NCBI RefSeq assembly: GCF_024256385.1 | Contig: NZ_JAMLFW010000001.1 | Span: forward strand, 6,076,001 to 6,140,000 | Length of the DNA: 64,000 nucleotides | Direction of reading: 5' to 3' | DNA from: Anatilimnocola floriformis | GTDB lineage: Bacteria > Planctomycetota > Planctomycetia > Pirellulales > Pirellulaceae | Part shown: positions 61,173-64,000 of the stretch, one piece after another | Layout: each line of letters opens with the position of its first letter | Numbering within the stretch: the stretch's first letter is position 1 | Notes under the pieces: generated by a model | The model's database searches: none | Told to the model about the DNA's origin: nothing | Seen by the model: only the letters and a program-made list of their open reading frames with translations | Position numbers and translations under genes: made by a program

Positions 61173-61936
61173 CGACGCCCCTCCCGCAACCGCCGTGAAC
61201 AGGCAGCTGAAAACCAGGATCCCGGGCGTGCCGAAATGCGGAACCGCAAAGAAAAGGAAACGCACGCCCCAATGGCCCGGGGATCATAGCGCGCTCGGCC
61301 TCCCTTTGCAAACATTTTCGGGGGTGGGGCACGCGATGCGAGGTAGCCCCCCTTTCGTACTCCCGGAATATAACAGGTGATGCAAAAAGCAGTTTCTTCC
61401 ACAAGCAATTGCTACAAAATGCTTTAAGACAAAAACCGGGTGCAATATCGCAGCCCAGATATCGCACTTTATTGCCACTATTTTGGGTGGTTCAGTGTGG
61501 GCTATTGGTGAGTGAAGATTCTTCGCATCGCTCACCATCCCGAGGCACTCGCCGAGCCGTTGAGGTCATTGGCCATGATTGGCGGCGACTGCATTTGATC
61601 GGCGCGACTCGTCGGCAGTCGCCTAGCCCTGCCGCAACTTTGCCGCACCCGGATTCCGTCTTCCAAACGCTTCGACGCTCGCCGATTACGGTTATTCCGC
61701 ATATGCGTTTTGCACCCCTGCAGGTGAGGGGCAACAACCGGAATTACGCTGGCAATTTGGGAGATTCACGGTATCATCAGTGCTTGGTTTTTTCTCCCCA
61801 GCCGGACTAGCTTGCCGTTCGCCGCCCTCCCCGCGCGATGGCCAGCTCTCGACAGCCTGTCACTCGTCAGTTCCGTAAGACCCCCTCGCCCCCGATCTGC
61901 GCAGATTTTGCCTCTTCGTTTGGATGACCCAAACCC
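61173..61936. other. intergenic region between divergent DUF1559 operon and adhesin
   Basis: 764 bases. It contains GGAATATAACAGGT at about 61369-61382 (similar to 13214) and several T- and A-rich tracts around 61385-61500 that could hold the promoters for both directions. Short open frames here lack coding-like third positions. No RNA gene or repeat recognised. Confidence 0.4.
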
Positions 61937-64000
61937 ATGTTCAAAAGTACGTTCGCGCTCTGGAATCGCTTCTTCGGTCGCAAAGCAAAAGAGCGCCGCA
62001 CGGCAGCTTTGAAATCGCGCGCCGCGCGCCGTCGCCGGTCGTTCTTGGAAGGTCTGGAAAGCCGGTCGATGTTGGCGACACTGTCCGACGGCGGTTCCAG
62101 CACACTCACGATTTCGTTGGCAATGAATGAGAGCCTGGGAATCACTTCCGCTGGTTCGAGTTACAACTTCAGCAGCAGCAATCTGACGTTTTCTAACGGC
62201 GGCGTGACGAATCCGAGTGCTTTTACCGGGTTGGGGAGCAATGCGCTTTCACTCGTAGATCTTGCTCAATACTCGGCCGTAAGCATTGTCGATGCTGGCG
62301 GGTTCTCTTCGGTTGTGTTCAACAACAGTGGTGCAAATGCCTATTCAGACAACTTCAGCATTGTTCTGGATGACATGGGGGCGAATCCGGTTACGTTCAA
62401 CGGGGCAACTACTTTCACCGCGAACAACGACCTGAGCGTAACTGCTGGGGCCATTTATCAGCACCAACCTATTAGCTTGTCAGGCACTGGCAGTCTCGCA
62501 TTGAGGGCGACAGCCAGCGTTGTTTTGAGTTCGGCAACTTCCGACATCACCACCGCAGACGGGAGCGTATTGATTGCGGCAGACACGGATGCCAATGGCA
62601 GTGGCGTGTTGACCACGAATAGTGTCGGTAGTGCGATCACTACCAATGGTGGCAATATCTCGATCTCGGCCGCCGATGTGACTTTGCAGGGAACGATCTC
62701 GTCGGGTACTGGGAGCACCACTTTCACTCCCTCGCGAGTGGGCGCGGAGGTGAATGTTGGAGCAGTTACGAATCGTTTTCAATATGTTGCTGCGCCAACG
62801 GACGCGATCAACGCGGGGTACCAAGCCGTTGCGCTTGGCGGGCATCTCGCGACCATTCGTTCGGCAGCCGAGCATGCGGCTGCACAAGCGGTAATTACGG
62901 CCGCCAACCCAGGCAACCCCGTCGCCTGGCTGGGAGCTTCTGACATCGTCACTGAAGGCCAATGGGTATGGACCTCAGGGCCAGAAGCAGGGATTCAATT
63001 CTGGCAAGGCGGGATTGGCGGAAGCGCGGTGAACGGAGAGTTTCAGGCGTGGAGTGTCGGAAGTGAGCCGAGCGACTTGAGCGGGGATGAAGACTTCCTG
63101 CAGTCTTGGTTCGGTAATTCCTGGAACGATGCAAGTCAGGCTGCTGTACCGCGACCTTACCTCGTCGAGTTCTCGACATTCAACCTGTCCGATGCCGAGC
63201 TCGATAGCGTAACCGCAGGCGCCGTGCAGATTGGCAATGCCAACAGCGGCTTGATTACGGTTAGTGCAGTTATTTCTCCCGCGAATTACTCGACGTTGGT
63301 GCTGGGCAATAACACAACCTTTAGCAGCACCGGTGGGCTGGAACTCGATGTCAGTTCGGCGACGGTCTATGAAAAAGTGCAAGTGGCCGGCAATGTGACG
63401 ATCAATGCCGCCAGCACGCTCACCGTCAACTCCACTTACAACGCGGTGACGGCGGATACGTTCACGCTGCTCGAAAATACTTCGGCGGGAACAACGAGCG
63501 GCACGTTCGCAGGTAAGTCGGAAGGCAGCCTCGTATCGGTAGGGACTACTTCTAAACGACTAACTTATGTGGGCGGCTCGGGCAGCAACGATGTGGTGCT
63601 GCAAAGCAATACGAATCCCACGATCAGCGACATCGTTAATCAATCGACGAACGAAGACACGCCGATCAATAACATTACCTTCACGATTGGCGATGCGGAG
63701 ACGCTCGCGAGTGCACTCACACTCTCCGTTTCGTCGACCGACACGACGCTGTTCCCTGTCGGCAGCATTACCTTCGGTGGCAGCGGTGCGAATCGCACGA
63801 TCAGCCTTGCACCAGCGACCAATCAAAATGGTTCGGCTACCATCACCGTGACCGTGCAAGATGGTCAAGGCGGCTCGGCCAGCGACACCTTCATGGTGAT
63901 TGTCAACGCCGTGAACGATCCGCCCACGATCAGCGACATCGTCAATCAATCGACGAACGAAGACACGCCGCTTAACAACATTCCCTTCACCATCGGCGAT
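61937..64000 (+). CDS. large surface protein: LEPR-XLL start, C-type lectin-like domain, tandem cadherin/VCBS-like repeats (3' end outside window)
   Basis: The frame opens at the ATG at 61937 and continues to the window edge (688 codons). A basic start (MFKSTFALWNRFFGRKAKER) is followed by FLEGLESRSMLATLSDGG, the LEPR-XLL signature of planctomycete giant surface proteins. Then beta-rich repeats, a C-type lectin-like domain (about residues 270-415: YQAVALGGHLATIRSAAEHA, AWLGASDIVTEGQWVWTSG, FQAWSVGSEPSD, RPYLVEF), and tandem repeats of about 102 residues each starting PTISDIVNQSTNEDTP, of the cadherin/VCBS-like kind. Likely secreted adhesin. Confidence 0.85.
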   Translation, partial: MFKSTFALWNRFFGRKAKERRTAALKSRAARRRRSFLEGLESRSMLATLSDGGSSTLTISLAMNESLGITSAGSSYNFSSSNLTFSNGGVTNPSAFTGLGSNALSLVDLAQYSAVSIVDAGGFSSVVFNNSGANAYSDNFSIVLDDMGANPVTFNGATTFTANNDLSVTAGAIYQHQPISLSGTGSLALRATASVVLSSATSDITTADGSVLIAADTDANGSGVLTTNSVGSAITTNGGNISISAADVTLQGTISSGTGSTTFTPSRVGAEVNVGAVTNRFQYVAAPTDAINAGYQAVALGGHLATIRSAAEHAAAQAVITAANPGNPVAWLGASDIVTEGQWVWTSGPEAGIQFWQGGIGGSAVNGEFQAWSVGSEPSDLSGDEDFLQSWFGNSWNDASQAAVPRPYLVEFSTFNLSDAELDSVTAGAVQIGNANSGLITVSAVISPANYSTLVLGNNTTFSSTGGLELDVSSATVYEKVQVAGNVTINAASTLTVNSTYNAVTADTFTLLENTSAGTTSGTFAGKSEGSLVSVGTTSKRLTYVGGSGSNDVVLQSNTNPTISDIVNQSTNEDTPINNITFTIGDAETLASALTLSVSSTDTTLFPVGSITFGGSGANRTISLAPATNQNGSATITVTVQDGQGGSASDTFMVIVNAVNDPPTISDIVNQSTNEDTPLNNIPFTIGD
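63617..64000 (+). repeat. tandem 306-base coding repeat within the adhesin gene
   Basis: CCCACGATCAGCGACATCGT at 63617 recurs at 63923, 306 bases (102 codons) later; the two copies agree at most positions over the ensuing 75 bases. The second copy is cut by the window edge, and further copies probably follow. Confidence 0.8.

Noticed and set aside
1-64000. Defence islands, prophage, integrons, tRNA or rRNA genes
   Set aside because: No integrase, transposase, restriction, toxin-antitoxin or Cas motif seen in any frame, and no tRNA cloverleaf or rRNA sequence recognised on reading both strands.

Overview
The window reads as a chromosomal segment of a planctomycete, probably a member of the Pirellulales/Gemmatales side of Planctomycetota. 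Reasons: three DUF1559 pilin-like proteins with the N-terminal methylation motif and C-terminal H-x9-DG type signature, each paired with a small transthyretin-like lipoprotein; a DUF1598 protein; a surface protein with a LEPR-XLL type N-terminus; DUF1254, DUF1326, YHS-type and vWA/STN Gly-rich proteins; a Hanks kinase with membrane anchors; and high G+C at third codon positions. I see no rRNA, tRNA, CRISPR array, prophage or IS element.

Layout. 1-13.1 kb: DUF1598 protein (cut by the left edge), LRR membrane protein, long Hsp70-like protein, DinB-like protein, zinc-ribbon coiled coil, WecG/TagA glycosyltransferase, GH88 hydrolase, lipoprotein, rhomboid protease, DUF1326, DUF4239 and a GAF-LuxR regulator. 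13.8-23.4 kb: DUF1254, Ser/Thr kinase, GNAT, lipoprotein plus DUF1559 pair, methionyl-tRNA formyltransferase, a TIM-barrel epimerase, RbsD/FucU mutarotase, YHS-type secreted protein. 23.4-35.5 kb: GH63-like glucosidase, cupin and SDR genes each behind a probable ECF41-type promoter, CheY-like regulator, esterase, YiiX-like hydrolase, second DUF1559/lipoprotein pair, small unknowns, TPR protein. 36-40 kb: a 1365-residue vWA/STN/Gly-rich secreted protein closed by a strong terminator. 40-52 kb: YfhO-like and other membrane proteins, Glu-Q-RS, a second Hsp70-like protein with an unusual helically phased repeat array upstream, three tandem paralogous small membrane proteins, an MFS transporter. 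52-64 kb: bacteriophytochrome and heme oxygenase operon, SGNH hydrolase, SPFH protein with a triplicated N-terminal unit, a DUF1559-lipoprotein-RuvX overlapping operon, and the start of a large adhesin running off the right edge.

Working groups. The heme oxygenase makes the bilin chromophore for the phytochrome encoded just upstream. The GH88, GH63-like, TIM-barrel and RbsD/FucU genes point to sugar catabolism. The cupin and SDR genes look like targets of one ECF41 sigma factor encoded elsewhere. The most unusual non-coding signals are the phased TTCACMAC array upstream of the second hsp70, the paired REPIN-like inverted repeats, and a palindromic repeat family whose GTAGG end supplies the stop codons of several neighbouring genes.
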